Below are positions 1 through 8,766 of a stretch of DNA of 64,000 nucleotides, one piece after another. The DNA is from Legionella gratiana. Lineage in GTDB: Bacteria > Pseudomonadota > Gammaproteobacteria > Legionellales > Legionellaceae. The notes under the pieces are model-generated. The model was given only the letters and a program-made list of their open reading frames with translations. It made no database searches and was not told the DNA's origin. The stretch lies in assembly GCF_001467695.1 (NCBI RefSeq), contig NZ_LNYE01000020.1, positions 659,350-723,349 of the forward strand. Direction: 5' to 3'. Position 1 is the stretch's first letter. Every line of letters starts with the position of its first letter. The position numbers and the translations under genes were made by a program.

Positions 1-1
1 A

Positions 2-1171
2 ACCCCTTCACCCGCAGAAATAGCAACTGATATTGACAATTTCATGAATAGCTCCGAGGTACAAGACATACTTACAAATACACGACTTGCGATTGCCGAT
101 AGCCTTGTTCGAGGTCTGAATGACACAAGATTCATCGACCCTAATACCAAGCCTGAAGATTCTGAATGGAATGTTGCGCTTACCTTAACACCAGCCGGAG
201 CAGACAGCGCTGATGCTTTCGTCCTATCAGCCAGTCCACCGGCAACAGCTCCAGCATTAACAATCACAGAAAGTTTTGTTGCACCACGAACAGGGCTTGC
301 TATTGCTTATAATAGGAATTTCTTGGACATGGTTTTAGAGCGGGGTGCAGCGGCCAAAGTGGGGCAAGAAGTTGACGGTGCAGAGGTAACCTCCTTGTCA
401 ATGTCGATGGCTGATAATGGAATTCAAATAACCGGGCATGTAATTCGGGAGATTGATACGCCTATTATTGATGTGGCTCCTGATGTTGATATCGACTTCA
501 ATGGCGTGGCTATTCCACGGCTGATCCGAGGTACAACGGGGATGACGATGGATACATCTGGAATTGATGTTGATGTTGATGATAGTGATGAGATCTTTTA
601 TGGAGCGCTAAAATGGGTGCTATCTATTGGGGCATCGGCACTTCTCTTTACGGGAGTAGGGAGCTTAACTGCCCTAGGTATTTTTTTGTGGATAACACTT
701 GTGCAGAAAGTTTGGAACGGTGCTGTGGAACTTGACAATGCTCCGAATGTTCTCAGAGAAAGTTTGGGGACTGGTCTCGGCGCTCAACTAAGCGTACTTG
801 CTGATTCTCTTGATGATTCAACTCCTGCTGGAGAGCTAACGGTTGATGGAACTCCTGATTCAGCTTTAGTGGTGAATGGCAATATGGTTCTATTTGCTCA
901 GGTTATTAGTACCTCGATAATGGCACGGATGCGTTCTGCTGAATACTCTCACCGATTACGACGTTTCGTCATTTTTGAACTTGATGACAGGCGAAGATTT
1001 CGTGCGCAGGAACTGGCTAGGTTGATGAAAGCAGGTAAGATTTTTGTGTCGGGTTTTCATCATGTCAACGGAAAATATGTACGTTCTGATCACGATAATT
1101 CGGCGGCCAACAATTTGCTCAAGATGTTTAAATCCAATGAGACGAGAGAGGTTGTTGTGAAAAATCGTTGA
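2..1171 (+). CDS. Hypothetical protein with one or two central membrane segments, 5' end outside the window
   Basis: I do not recognise the family. The first internal ATG is at 44, but the frame stays open to the left edge (codons for TPSPAEIATDIDNF precede that ATG), so the gene probably starts before the window. The visible protein has an N-terminal half rich in Asp, Ala and Thr with beta-like segments, then a hydrophobic stretch around residues 190-220 (counted from the ATG at 44) that could form one long or two short membrane helices, then a C-terminal part that becomes basic (HRLRRF, DDRRRFRAQELARLMKAG). The coding sequence looks clearly richer in G+C than the genes that follow, which suggests recent acquisition. 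No signal peptide can be judged because the start is missing. Function unknown. Confidence 0.6.
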   Translation, partial: TPSPAEIATDIDNFMNSSEVQDILTNTRLAIADSLVRGLNDTRFIDPNTKPEDSEWNVALTLTPAGADSADAFVLSASPPATAPALTITESFVAPRTGLAIAYNRNFLDMVLERGAAAKVGQEVDGAEVTSLSMSMADNGIQITGHVIREIDTPIIDVAPDVDIDFNGVAIPRLIRGTTGMTMDTSGIDVDVDDSDEIFYGALKWVLSIGASALLFTGVGSLTALGIFLWITLVQKVWNGAVELDNAPNVLRESLGTGLGAQLSVLADSLDDSTPAGELTVDGTPDSALVVNGNMVLFAQVISTSIMARMRSAEYSHRLRRFVIFELDDRRRFRAQELARLMKAGKIFVSGFHHVNGKYVRSDHDNSAANNLLKMFKSNETREVVVKNR

Positions 1172-1244
1172 TGAGTTGTTAGCAGCTTTCAAAAATAGCC
1201 TACTTGAATGACAGTATGAGTGGAAGCAGAGTGAATTATCATAG

Positions 1245-2096
1245 TTATTCTACCAACCACTGCGCTTTGCGCCGCATCTTTTCACTGCGGGATAATCGTT
1301 TATGACCCGATTCGTCCTTCCAGTATTCCCGTTGTTGAACAAACGGTACTATCATTACCTGTTTTAAGTGATTATCCTTTTTCCGCGCATATCCAGGAAC
1401 ACCGATATCAATGCGTTCCTGGGAGACACCTAAACCTATAGTTTGGTGTAATCTGTCCCAAATCGAAAAAACAACAGAGTAGTTTGAATCCGTTTCTCTC
1501 CGAAAATTAGAGTGATGAATTCCATGCATTCTTGGTGTGACGAAAATAAAGTTCAGCGCCTGCTCCAAACGCAAAGGTAAACGCATATTTGAATGATGGA
1601 AAAAAGTACTCATCTGAAATAAGACTTCGTACATCAAAAAAGTACTCGTTGATACGCCGATGAACGCTACTTGAAGAGCTCGAAAAAACGTAGAAAGCGC
1701 CACTTCACCAGGGTGAAATCGAAAACCAGTGGAAACATCAAGATCGGGATCGAGATGGTGTACATTATGAAAACGCCATAGGAACGGAATTTTGTGGTTG
1801 GCAATATGCCAATAATAGAAGCTAAGATCCAACAATAAAAACCCGACCAAAACTTCCCAAAGGCCTGTAACTTTAAACCACTGCATTAGTCCGAACGGCG
1901 TGTTGGCGGTCCAACCAAGGAAAAATCTTGTTGTCGGACGTATCAGAAAAAAGGCTACAGTAAAGGTCGTTAAGGAAACTGCAATATTAACAGTCAGGCG
2001 GGAAAGGGTGTCTCTTTTACGTTTCCTGAGGGGAAACATTCTTTCCAGAAAAAATAAAATGAGTGTAAATACAGTCGCAATAAATATTCCAGTCAA
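1245..2096 (-). CDS. Sterol desaturase / fatty acid hydroxylase family membrane protein
   Basis: Integral membrane di-iron oxygenase-type protein of 283 residues. The N-terminal 100 residues carry three to four hydrophobic segments. The histidine boxes expected of the family are visible: WHIANH, then HNVHHLD, then FFHHSN and HGIHHSN near residue 200. The first two sit just after a membrane segment, as in the family. The family hydroxylates or desaturates lipids, but substrates vary widely (sterols, fatty acids, carotenoids, alkylglycerols), and nothing nearby fixes the substrate. The C-terminus is a charged cytosolic tail (KKDNHLKQ to QWLVE). It is a stand-alone gene pointing away from the small secreted protein upstream. 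It is distinct from the smaller FA2H-like member at 39557-40162. Confidence 0.8.
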   Translation of the reverse strand: MTGIFIATVFTLILFFLERMFPLRKRKRDTLSRLTVNIAVSLTTFTVAFFLIRPTTRFFLGWTANTPFGLMQWFKVTGLWEVLVGFLLLDLSFYYWHIANHKIPFLWRFHNVHHLDPDLDVSTGFRFHPGEVALSTFFRALQVAFIGVSTSTFLMYEVLFQMSTFFHHSNMRLPLRLEQALNFIFVTPRMHGIHHSNFRRETDSNYSVVFSIWDRLHQTIGLGVSQERIDIGVPGYARKKDNHLKQVMIVPFVQQREYWKDESGHKRLSRSEKMRRKAQWLVE

Positions 2097-2117
2097 TGCA
2101 TGATCCTTAAAGTCGCC

Positions 2118-2579
2118 CTACGGTTGTATTTTTTTCGGCGGTATGACAGGAATGCTGTCAAAATCACAGGTGCAATTACTGGTTGCTTCCGGAGGAAGTG
2201 GTACTTGTGTAAAATCAGCGGGAAAACAAACGGAGATATTCCACGCCGAATCACCAGGATTTATTGTCCCTGGCAAAGGCCAAAAACGTTTAGAAACATA
2301 GACTTTATCTTTATCGTTTTCCCAAAAAACGGGAGAAAATTGTGCACGAAACATTAAACTCTGGGCAACCGAACAGGAAAAAGTCTCACGTACCCAAGAT
2401 TTTCCCGCAGGCACTGTAGGCGTTATTAAAACTTTTTCTGTTAACCCGTCTATTACTTGTACAGTAACGTTATATTTAGTCCAACAATTATCCTTGGCTA
2501 AGGTGTAGTAACAAGTAAAAGCCCACAATGAGCAAGAAGCAATAAAGCTTAGAATAAAAATAAAGAGTCGTGCTAACAT
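2118..2579 (-). CDS. Small secreted cysteine-containing protein
   Basis: A 153-residue protein with a clear Sec signal peptide (MLARLFIFILSFIASCSLWA, cleavage probably after residue 20). The mature part holds several cysteines, probably disulfide-bonded in the periplasm or outside the cell, and ends in a proline-rich tail (IPVIPPKKIQP). I cannot assign a function. The overall type (a short exported protein with the pattern FTCYYTLAKDNCW right after the signal peptide) resembles uncharacterised Legionella periplasmic proteins, which is only an impression. An AT-rich gap with no recognisable gene separates it from the LysR gene. Confidence 0.7.
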   Translation of the reverse strand: MLARLFIFILSFIASCSLWAFTCYYTLAKDNCWTKYNVTVQVIDGLTEKVLITPTVPAGKSWVRETFSCSVAQSLMFRAQFSPVFWENDKDKVYVSKRFWPLPGTINPGDSAWNISVCFPADFTQVPLPPEATSNCTCDFDSIPVIPPKKIQP

Positions 2580-2763
2580 GATGCAATCCTTTTATTATTA
2601 GGGTCTGTAACCATTTTTCCTGCTTCAAAATGACACTCTCATAGAATGAAATGCTACAACGAGTTTTCATTTTAAGTGTAGCATACTTATATTTTTCGCT
2701 GATTTAATCAAAATTCGACACTCGTAGTAGATTCAACTACTGAATTTAGGTTTAAGAGGAACT

Positions 2764-3612
2764 TTAGATTGGAACGTTGTCATTGTTTATAGATGATCTA
2801 ATAATTTGAATAATTTTTTTACTTACCGGATTGTTATGTTTTTCAGGTCTATAGACTAAACAAATCTCATCTTTAAATACAGGCGCATCGTCTAATTTTT
2901 TAAGATGTTTGTATTGAGATGTCACCCTTGTAGGTAGAATACCATAGCCAAGACCTAAAGAGGTTAGTTTAGCTACAACCTCAAGGCTGGTAGAATTAAT
3001 CTCACCCTTAAAAGTTAGCTTTTTGCCAATTTTTTTAAGTATGTATTGTGATTGAGCAAGCTTTCTATCATAAATAAGTTTATTTTGGGCATTCTTGGCA
3101 TAAAAGACGGAGACTTCATCAGTAGATAGCTTTATGATAACGAGATCAGGATGTTGTATGGGGTTCACAACAATACCAAAATCTGCTTCCCAACTTATCA
3201 CTTTTTCTGTCATCTCTCGTGAATGGCCATGAATAAAATTAAAGTCAAGCCCAGGATAATGCACTTGAAGTTTTGGCATAAAGTACTCAAGCGCATAAAG
3301 AGCGACCGAAGGGTGAAGAGCAATGGTATAGTTTCCTTGAACAAAGCCTGATTCAGGATTCGCTATGTTTTGAAGTTGCTCCCATTCATATAATAGACAA
3401 TGAGCGCGTTGCTTAAACTCTTCTCCAAGTTTCGTGAGCTGGATCCCATTTTTAAGTCTAATAAATAACAGCCCGCCAAGTTTATTTTCGAGTCTCTTTA
3501 TGGAATAACTAAGTGCAGGTTGCGATATTCCAATAATTTCAGATGCTCTTGTAATATTGAGCGTATCACTGGCAACTATAAAATACTTTATATCATCCAA
3601 TAATAAAGACAT
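2764..3612 (-). CDS. LysR-family transcriptional regulator
   Basis: A 282-residue LysR-type regulator. Residues 1-60 form the winged helix-turn-helix (FIVASDTLNITRASEIIGIS, then QPALSYSIKRLENKLGG and LFIRLKNGIQLTKLGE), followed by the periplasmic-binding-protein-like effector domain starting around residue 90 (GNYTIALHPSVALYALEYF). It is transcribed divergently from the isonitrile-synthase operon across a 111-bp gap that holds two T-rich palindromes. The usual logic of the family makes it the likely local activator of that operon and its own repressor; the co-inducer is unknown. Confidence 0.88.
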   Translation of the reverse strand: MSLLLDDIKYFIVASDTLNITRASEIIGISQPALSYSIKRLENKLGGLLFIRLKNGIQLTKLGEEFKQRAHCLLYEWEQLQNIANPESGFVQGNYTIALHPSVALYALEYFMPKLQVHYPGLDFNFIHGHSREMTEKVISWEADFGIVVNPIQHPDLVIIKLSTDEVSVFYAKNAQNKLIYDRKLAQSQYILKKIGKKLTFKGEINSTSLEVVAKLTSLGLGYGILPTRVTSQYKHLKKLDDAPVFKDEICLVYRPEKHNNPVSKKIIQIIRSSINNDNVPI

Positions 3613-3637
3613 AAATTCATCAGATTAACATGAGATA

Positions 3638-3677
3638 TAAATAAAATTTATCACAACCATTAAAATAAATCATTTTA
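3638..3677. promoter_or_regulatory. Candidate LysR operator region between regulator and isonitrile operon
   Basis: Two interrupted palindromes lie in the divergent gap: TAAATAAAATTTA at 3638-3650, which fits the LysR T-N11-A pattern, and TAAAATAAATCATTTTA at 3661-3677. The position between a LysR gene and its divergent neighbour is where such sites are expected. The region is very AT-rich, so chance palindromes are possible. A strong Shine-Dalgarno (AGGAGG at 3710-3715) follows, nine bases before the pvcA-like start. Confidence 0.4.
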
Positions 3678-3723
3678 ATTATTTGTTGAAGATCTGTACT
3701 CTTCATTTTAGGAGGGAAGGAAA

Positions 3724-4776
3724 ATGAAAAATACAGCATTCACTTTAATTACAGAGAATCATTACCCTAAAGATTCCGTACTTATAAAGTCATTAGATAA
3801 AGCCTCTGCTATGGAAATTGCCCAAAGAATATTAATGGAAGTAATGATTTTTCGTCGTGTTCCGAAGGGTATTAGCTTATGTAGTAGAGATTGTCAAAAG
3901 TGCTCTTTACCCCATTTGCCAAAAATCATCTCAGCAGTTAAAAAGAATGAGCCTGTTACTTTTATAGTACCGGCTTTCCCTGGAAAGTCTCCAAATCCTG
4001 AAAAAGTTCTGGGTCCTTTGCCCGATCATGCTGAACGACTTTCTCTTAATTTTTTGGGAACACTTTGTCAGCGAATAAAAAAATTTTATACACCCGGCGT
4101 TAAAATTATTCTGTGTTCTGATGGCAGGGTTTTTAGTGATGTGCTGGGCATGAAAGAAAGTAATGTGACCGCCTACCAAGTTGAGCTAGATAGACTTATA
4201 AAGGAAATGTCTCTTTCAGACCTATCTCTTTTTAACCTTGATTACGTTTATAAAGATCTTCATTTTGTCCGAATGCGTGAGGAGCTTATGAAAAGTTATG
4301 GACAGTCCTTAGAGTTTCTTAAGCTCAAAATTCGTAACGGCGCCAAATCATCAGCAAATCCTGATGAGGAAGAGGCAAACCGTATGTACAGTGGAATCAT
4401 TCGTTTTCTATTTGAAGATGCCATGCACGCAGGTCAAACAAAAAGTCGTTCTGCTGTCCAAAAAGAATCTCGTTCTAAAGCATATGAGGTCATAAGAAGA
4501 AGTAATGCTTGGAGTGTGCTCATTTCTGAGCGTTTTCCTGAGGCAGTGCGACTGTCCATTCATCCACAAACTTGCGGATCAAAAAAATTAGGAATTCGTT
4601 TAATAGGAAATGAAAGCTGGATGACCCCCTGGCATGGTGTTGCTGTTGAAAGCAAGAAAGGGTATGTCTTACTAAAACGTTTAGAAGCGGAAGCTTTAGG
4701 TGCAAAATTGATTTATTCTTCTGATGGACGTTCTAGCCATTATCGATTAATGACGGAGGTGTCTTATGAAGTATAA
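3724..4776 (+). CDS. pvcA: Isonitrile (isocyanide) synthase, PvcA/Dit1 family
   Basis: Isonitrile synthases convert the amino group of an amino acid (L-tyrosine in PvcA, L-tryptophan in IsnA) to an isonitrile using ribulose-5-phosphate. The 350-residue length fits the family. Visible family segments include EIAQRILMEVMIFRR near residue 35, the cysteine motif CSRDCQKCSLPHL near 55-66, FIVPAFPGKSPNPEKVLG near 80-97, PDHAERLSL, and KIILCSDGRVFSDVLGM near residue 125-140. The start at 3724 is well supported by AGGAGG nine bases upstream. The next gene overlaps by 11 bp. The specific substrate cannot be read from sequence. The symbol reflects family membership. Confidence 0.87.
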   Translation: MKNTAFTLITENHYPKDSVLIKSLDKASAMEIAQRILMEVMIFRRVPKGISLCSRDCQKCSLPHLPKIISAVKKNEPVTFIVPAFPGKSPNPEKVLGPLPDHAERLSLNFLGTLCQRIKKFYTPGVKIILCSDGRVFSDVLGMKESNVTAYQVELDRLIKEMSLSDLSLFNLDYVYKDLHFVRMREELMKSYGQSLEFLKLKIRNGAKSSANPDEEEANRMYSGIIRFLFEDAMHAGQTKSRSAVQKESRSKAYEVIRRSNAWSVLISERFPEAVRLSIHPQTCGSKKLGIRLIGNESWMTPWHGVAVESKKGYVLLKRLEAEALGAKLIYSSDGRSSHYRLMTEVSYEV

Positions 4777-5602
4777 AGTAACGCATCTGCAACCATTTGG
4801 TGTGCTCTTAGAATCTATGTATGAAAAGACGAAGGTGAAGGATCTAGATGTAGAGAACTTGCGTCATTTATTTGAGAAGAACCAACTTCTTGTATTAAGA
4901 GGGTTCGAGACATTTCAAAACGCTGAGGATTTTTCTAATTATTGCGAATTCTGGGGCCAAGTTAGTCTTTGGCCATTTGGAAAAGTGCTTGAGTTAATTG
5001 AGCAAGACAACCCAGAAGATCACATTTTTGATCACAGCTATATGCCGCTGCATTGGGATGGTATGTATCGACCTCAAGTTCCCGAATATCAGATTTTTCA
5101 TTGTGTTAAAGCGCCCTTGCCTGGACAAGGAGGACGGACGACTTTTTCAAACACCATTTTAGCATTAAAGTGTGCCTCTTCTGAAATAAAAGAGTTTTGG
5201 AGTAAAGTGACGGGTACTTATCAACGAAAAATGGAATTTTATAGTAGCAAGACGGTATCACCAATTATTACTAAGCATCCGCAAAAGAATTGTTCAGTAA
5301 TTCGTTACAATGAACCTCCATCTATAGATAAAGGCCATTTTATAAACCCACCTGATCTGGAATTTACTGGTATTAACCATGAAGAGTTAGATAGGTTCCA
5401 TCGAAGTTTAGAAGAAGCCCTTTATTCACCGGATAATTTCTACGCCCATGAATGGCAAACAGGGGATATAGTCATCGCTGATAATTTTTCGCTATTACAT
5501 GGTAGAGAGGGATTTGCCTCCAAGTCCCCTCGTCATATCCAACGAGTTCATGTTTTGAGTAATCCTCCTTTTGATAATCCTGGTCTGGAGTCTTATGAAT
5601 GA
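4766..5602 (+). CDS. pvcB: Fe(II)/2-oxoglutarate dioxygenase, PvcB/TauD family
   Basis: A 278-residue non-haem iron oxygenase. The metal triad is visible: His96-x-Asp98 (HWD) and a distal His245 (DNFSLLHGREGF). In known isonitrile pathways the PvcB partner oxidises or desaturates the side chain of the isonitrile amino acid, giving a vinyl isonitrile with decarboxylation or a coumarin precursor. The start codon lies inside the end of the preceding gene (11-bp overlap) and the stop overlaps the next start by four bases, so the three are translated together. Outcome of the reaction here is inferred from the family, not visible. Confidence 0.87.
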   Translation: MKYKVTHLQPFGVLLESMYEKTKVKDLDVENLRHLFEKNQLLVLRGFETFQNAEDFSNYCEFWGQVSLWPFGKVLELIEQDNPEDHIFDHSYMPLHWDGMYRPQVPEYQIFHCVKAPLPGQGGRTTFSNTILALKCASSEIKEFWSKVTGTYQRKMEFYSSKTVSPIITKHPQKNCSVIRYNEPPSIDKGHFINPPDLEFTGINHEELDRFHRSLEEALYSPDNFYAHEWQTGDIVIADNFSLLHGREGFASKSPRHIQRVHVLSNPPFDNPGLESYE

Positions 5603-7068
5603 GTGCGCAAGTTGCAGATGTTGTGATTGTTGGTGCTGGTCCGGTAGGTCTCATGTGTGCCTACCTAGGACAACTTTGTGGTATCCATACTGTTATTGTC
5701 GATAAGTCTGAGGGTCCTTTAAAGGTTGGAAGAGCTGATGCGCTTAATGCACGTACCTTACAACTTCTTGAGTTAGTTGATTTATTTGATGAACTTTATC
5801 CTTTAGGAAAAACCTGCAATACCAGTTCTGTTTGGGCTAACGGAACATTCATCTCCCGACAATCGTCATGGTGGGAGGAGCTGGAGGGTTGTTTGCATAA
5901 ACATTTCCTCATGCTGGATCAGTCCTATATAGAAAAACTGTTAGATGAGAAACTTAAAGAGACTGCTGCAGCAGTAAAGCGTTCAACAGCAATCATAAAC
6001 ATTGAGCTTAATAAATCGGGATGTCTCACGACTCTTTCAAATGGAGAACGTATTCAATCAAGATACGTCATTGGCGCGGATGGTGCGCGTTCCTTTGTTC
6101 GAAATCACTTTGAAATACCTTTTGAAATCACCCGGCCACAAATTATATGGGCTGTAATCGACGGCATTATCGACACCGATTTTCCAAAAGTTCCTGAAAT
6201 CATTGTTTTTCAGGCTGCGACATCCGATGTAGCTTGGATTCCAAGAGAAGGTGAAATCGACAGGTTTTACGTAAGAATGGATACGAAAGACTTTAGCTTG
6301 AATGAAGCAATTGACAAAATTAATCATGCAATGCAGCCTCATTCCTTATCTTTTAAGAAGATTGTCTGGTTTTCACAATTTTCGGTCAAGGAGTCTGTAG
6401 CCGAGAACTTCTTCGTGCATGATCGTATTTTTCTTGCAGGGGATGCATGTCATATTCATTCAGTAAATGGGGGACAAGGCCTCAACACAGGTCTTGCAGA
6501 TGCATTTAATCTCATGTGGAAGTTATATAGGGTTCTTTATTGCGGAGCTCCCCGAGAACTTTTACAGAGTTATGAAGACGAGCGTAAACCAGTGGCGCGT
6601 GATGTGATAGAGACTTCAGGTGAGCTCGTCCGTTCGACTAAGTATTCACTGAATGGGACTCACGCCCAGGACTACGTAAAGATTATCCAAAGACGGGCTG
6701 GAAACATCACGGGGATGGGTATTCGTTATGGAAACCTAGGACTCAATGGTTCTCGACTCTTTGATTTTGAAGTGTTTAACGGCATTGTCAAAACGCGACT
6801 TTACTCTCTTTTAGACTATATGAAATTTACGTTACTCCTCTTTGGTTCTTGTGAGTTGGATCTAAAATTTCCAGAGTTTGTCTCCGTTATTCAAATTTAT
6901 CCAAACCAATGTCAAGGAAATTTTTGGACAAATAACATTCAATATATAAACCAGGCAATTTTAGTAAGACCCGATTCCTATATTCAATCCTCCACGTCAT
7001 TAGAGAATGTTGAGTCTTTAGTTGAATTGGCCAGAAAAATCAATACAAATAAGGTACCTAGTATATGA
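5599..7068 (+). CDS. FAD-dependent aromatic monooxygenase (PHBH/TfdB-like)
   Basis: A 489-residue class A flavoprotein hydroxylase. Visible motifs are the N-terminal dinucleotide fold (VVIVGAGPVGLMCAYLGQ, residues 8-25), the DG motif (YVIGADGARSFVR, near 160) and the FAD-ribityl GD motif (IFLAGDACHIHSVNGGQG, near 280). The C-terminal 100 residues form the thioredoxin-like tail typical of phenol-type hydroxylases. It starts with an ATGA overlap on the stop of the dioxygenase and ends with another ATGA overlap, so it belongs to the operon. A likely job is hydroxylation of an aromatic ring of the isonitrile product or its precursor; this is inference from context. Confidence 0.85.
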   Translation: MSAQVADVVIVGAGPVGLMCAYLGQLCGIHTVIVDKSEGPLKVGRADALNARTLQLLELVDLFDELYPLGKTCNTSSVWANGTFISRQSSWWEELEGCLHKHFLMLDQSYIEKLLDEKLKETAAAVKRSTAIINIELNKSGCLTTLSNGERIQSRYVIGADGARSFVRNHFEIPFEITRPQIIWAVIDGIIDTDFPKVPEIIVFQAATSDVAWIPREGEIDRFYVRMDTKDFSLNEAIDKINHAMQPHSLSFKKIVWFSQFSVKESVAENFFVHDRIFLAGDACHIHSVNGGQGLNTGLADAFNLMWKLYRVLYCGAPRELLQSYEDERKPVARDVIETSGELVRSTKYSLNGTHAQDYVKIIQRRAGNITGMGIRYGNLGLNGSRLFDFEVFNGIVKTRLYSLLDYMKFTLLLFGSCELDLKFPEFVSVIQIYPNQCQGNFWTNNIQYINQAILVRPDSYIQSSTSLENVESLVELARKINTNKVPSI

Positions 7069-8291
7069 ATAAACCTGTTATTATTGTCGAGCCAGTATCC
7101 TCAGGAGTAGAGTTGGCTCCAGCGTTTAAAGCTCGAGGGATACCTGTTATTGCGGTTACACTTAAATCTCTAGATTGGGTTGGATTTGGAGCTAAAATCC
7201 AAACTTCCGACTTTGTTGCGATTATTCCAGACCAACCAAATCTTATAGAGATTCTTAGGAAGTATGAGCCTCTTGCCATTATTCCTGGTGCTGAGGAAGC
7301 GGTTCCTCTTGCGGAAGCTCTGGCTATAGCGTTAACACCTCAGTTTGCCAATGATCCTAAAAAATCAGTGCATCGATTCCATAAGGCGTTCATGCAAAAA
7401 GCGTTGCAGGAAGCAGGGGTTCCAGCCCTTAAGACGCTCCATACTTCGTCTGAAAATGAAGCTGAAAGTTGGATTAAGACCAACGGATTCGTTGATTCTC
7501 CGTTTATAATTAAACCCCCGGCATCTGCTGGCAGCGATAAAGTTTTCCACATTCCAGCAAAAGGAGATTGGAAAAAGGCATTCAACCGAGTTTTATCTGA
7601 ACCCTCTAAACTTACTGGGAAAATGAACGAAAGCGTTGTCGTTCAGGAACTGGCAATGGGTACGGAATTTGCTGTAGGTACTGTGAGTGCCAATGGAAAA
7701 CACCATTTGGCACATTTAATTAAATACAATAAAACATCATTCAATGGTCGTAAAACGGTTTACGACCATGTTGAATTTGTACCTTATAGTGAAGAACTGT
7801 ATGGTGAGTTATTTGACTATACTCAAAAGGCATTAGATGCTTTGGGAGTCCGCTGGGGAGCTGCTCATAATGAAATCATGCTTACTAAAGAAGGTCCTCG
7901 CCTCATCGAAACAGGTGCCAGAATGTGCGGTGGTCCAGTTGTGGGCTTTGCTCGCGAAGCTACTGGCAGCAGTCAAGCGGATAAATTAGTTGAGATCTAT
8001 GCTGATGGTGATGTCGCAACAAAAAAATATGTATTTAAAAAAACGGTTGTACCTGTCTTTTTGAAGTCACCAGCTCAAGGAACAATATCGAATGTTGAAA
8101 CCTTCGCTGACATTTCTAAATTGCCGACTTTTCTTAATGAACATATTTGGTTTAAAAATGGTGATCTTGTTCCCCAAACAGTAGATTATCTAACGAGTAT
8201 TGGAATAGTGGGGCTGGCTGGAGATAGGGAGTCAATTTTATTAGATTATGAAAAAATTCGAACTATGGAAGCGAAATTAGTTATCGAATGA
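7065..8291 (+). CDS. ATP-grasp ligase of the isonitrile operon
   Basis: A 408-residue ATP-grasp protein of the BacD/LabY amino-acid-ligase type: N-terminal preATP-grasp (PVIIVEPVSSGVELAPAFKA), an ATP-lid lysine region (SPFIIKPPASAGSDKVFHI), and the metal-binding end (HNEIMLTKEGPRLIETGARM) where Glu and Asn-type ligands are expected. Such enzymes form an amide or peptide bond through an acyl phosphate. It overlaps the flavoprotein gene by four bases and is the last gene of the operon. An ATP-grasp gene attached to isonitrile synthesis suggests that the product is an amide or dipeptide rather than a free vinyl isonitrile. The substrates are unknown. Confidence 0.8.
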   Translation: MNKPVIIVEPVSSGVELAPAFKARGIPVIAVTLKSLDWVGFGAKIQTSDFVAIIPDQPNLIEILRKYEPLAIIPGAEEAVPLAEALAIALTPQFANDPKKSVHRFHKAFMQKALQEAGVPALKTLHTSSENEAESWIKTNGFVDSPFIIKPPASAGSDKVFHIPAKGDWKKAFNRVLSEPSKLTGKMNESVVVQELAMGTEFAVGTVSANGKHHLAHLIKYNKTSFNGRKTVYDHVEFVPYSEELYGELFDYTQKALDALGVRWGAAHNEIMLTKEGPRLIETGARMCGGPVVGFAREATGSSQADKLVEIYADGDVATKKYVFKKTVVPVFLKSPAQGTISNVETFADISKLPTFLNEHIWFKNGDLVPQTVDYLTSIGIVGLAGDRESILLDYEKIRTMEAKLVIE

Positions 8292-8338
8292 TTCTATTTT
8301 GATTTTTAATGCCGACCAATAACTTCAAATCATTAGGG

Positions 8339-8357
8339 ATGATTGTCAACAGACCCT
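8339..8357. repeat. Solo end of MITE-like family 1
   Basis: The stretch ATTGTCAACAGACCCT matches the right terminal inverted repeat of the two full elements at 33729-33869 and 47119-47261. It lies in the gap after the isonitrile operon, and its outer CTA supplies the stop codon of the receiver remnant on the minus strand. Only one end was found here, so this is a remnant. Confidence 0.6.
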
Positions 8358-8730
8358 AGATTTCTTCTAATATTTGCTTAAGCTTCGCTAAATCAGGTGG
8401 TTTAGCGAGATGATAATCAAATCCTGCAAGGTGCGAATTTTCAATATCATTGGGTTGGGCATATCCAGAAAGTGCAATAAGATAAGTTGCACTCAGATTT
8501 TTATCAGACTTGAGGGTTTCAGCAACTTGATAGCCATTCATACCAGGTAAGCCAATGTCACATAAGATTAAATTGGGTTTTATGGCCTGTGCTTTTTGAA
8601 TTCCATCAGGTCCATTATGCTCAATGTAAATTGTGTGACCAAACATCTCGATCACCATGCCTAGACTATCTGCGGCATGAATAATATCATCGATGATGAT
8701 ATTATTTTTTGCTTCACTTCTTCTAAGTCG
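8356..8730 (-). pseudogene. Receiver-domain remnant (truncated response regulator or hybrid kinase)
   Basis: The first ATG (8658) would make a 100-residue protein that lacks the first strand of a receiver. Reading upstream in frame to the stop at 8731-8733 adds NNIIIDDIIHAADSLG, which aligns with the usual ILIVDDNxDAADSLG start of a receiver; no start codon precedes it. The phospho-acceptor Asp (LILCDIGLPGMNGYQ), the Ser (IALSGYA) and the Lys (LAKPPD) are present. The most economical reading is the tail receiver of a decayed hybrid histidine kinase. Translation from ATG 8658 would give a receiver without its acidic pocket. A short intact regulator using a non-standard start is the alternative. 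Confidence 0.55.
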
Positions 8731-8758
8731 TCATTCTTTAATACTAAGAAGAAGTGAA
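8713..8758. repeat. Imperfect inverted repeat
   Basis: TTCACTTCTTCTAAG (8713-8727) and CTAAGAAGAAGTGAA (8744-8758) pair over 15 positions with one mismatch, leaving a 16-base loop. It sits between the converging ends of interest: just upstream of the receiver remnant and just downstream of the CBS gene, both on the minus strand. It could form the CBS gene's 3' hairpin, but there is no clear T-tract after it. Confidence 0.5.
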
Positions 8759-8766
8759 ATAATTGA

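Noticed and set aside
2100..2357. An 85-codon frame on the plus strand opposite the small secreted protein
   Set aside because: It lies antisense to a gene with a clear signal peptide and has no recognisable features.
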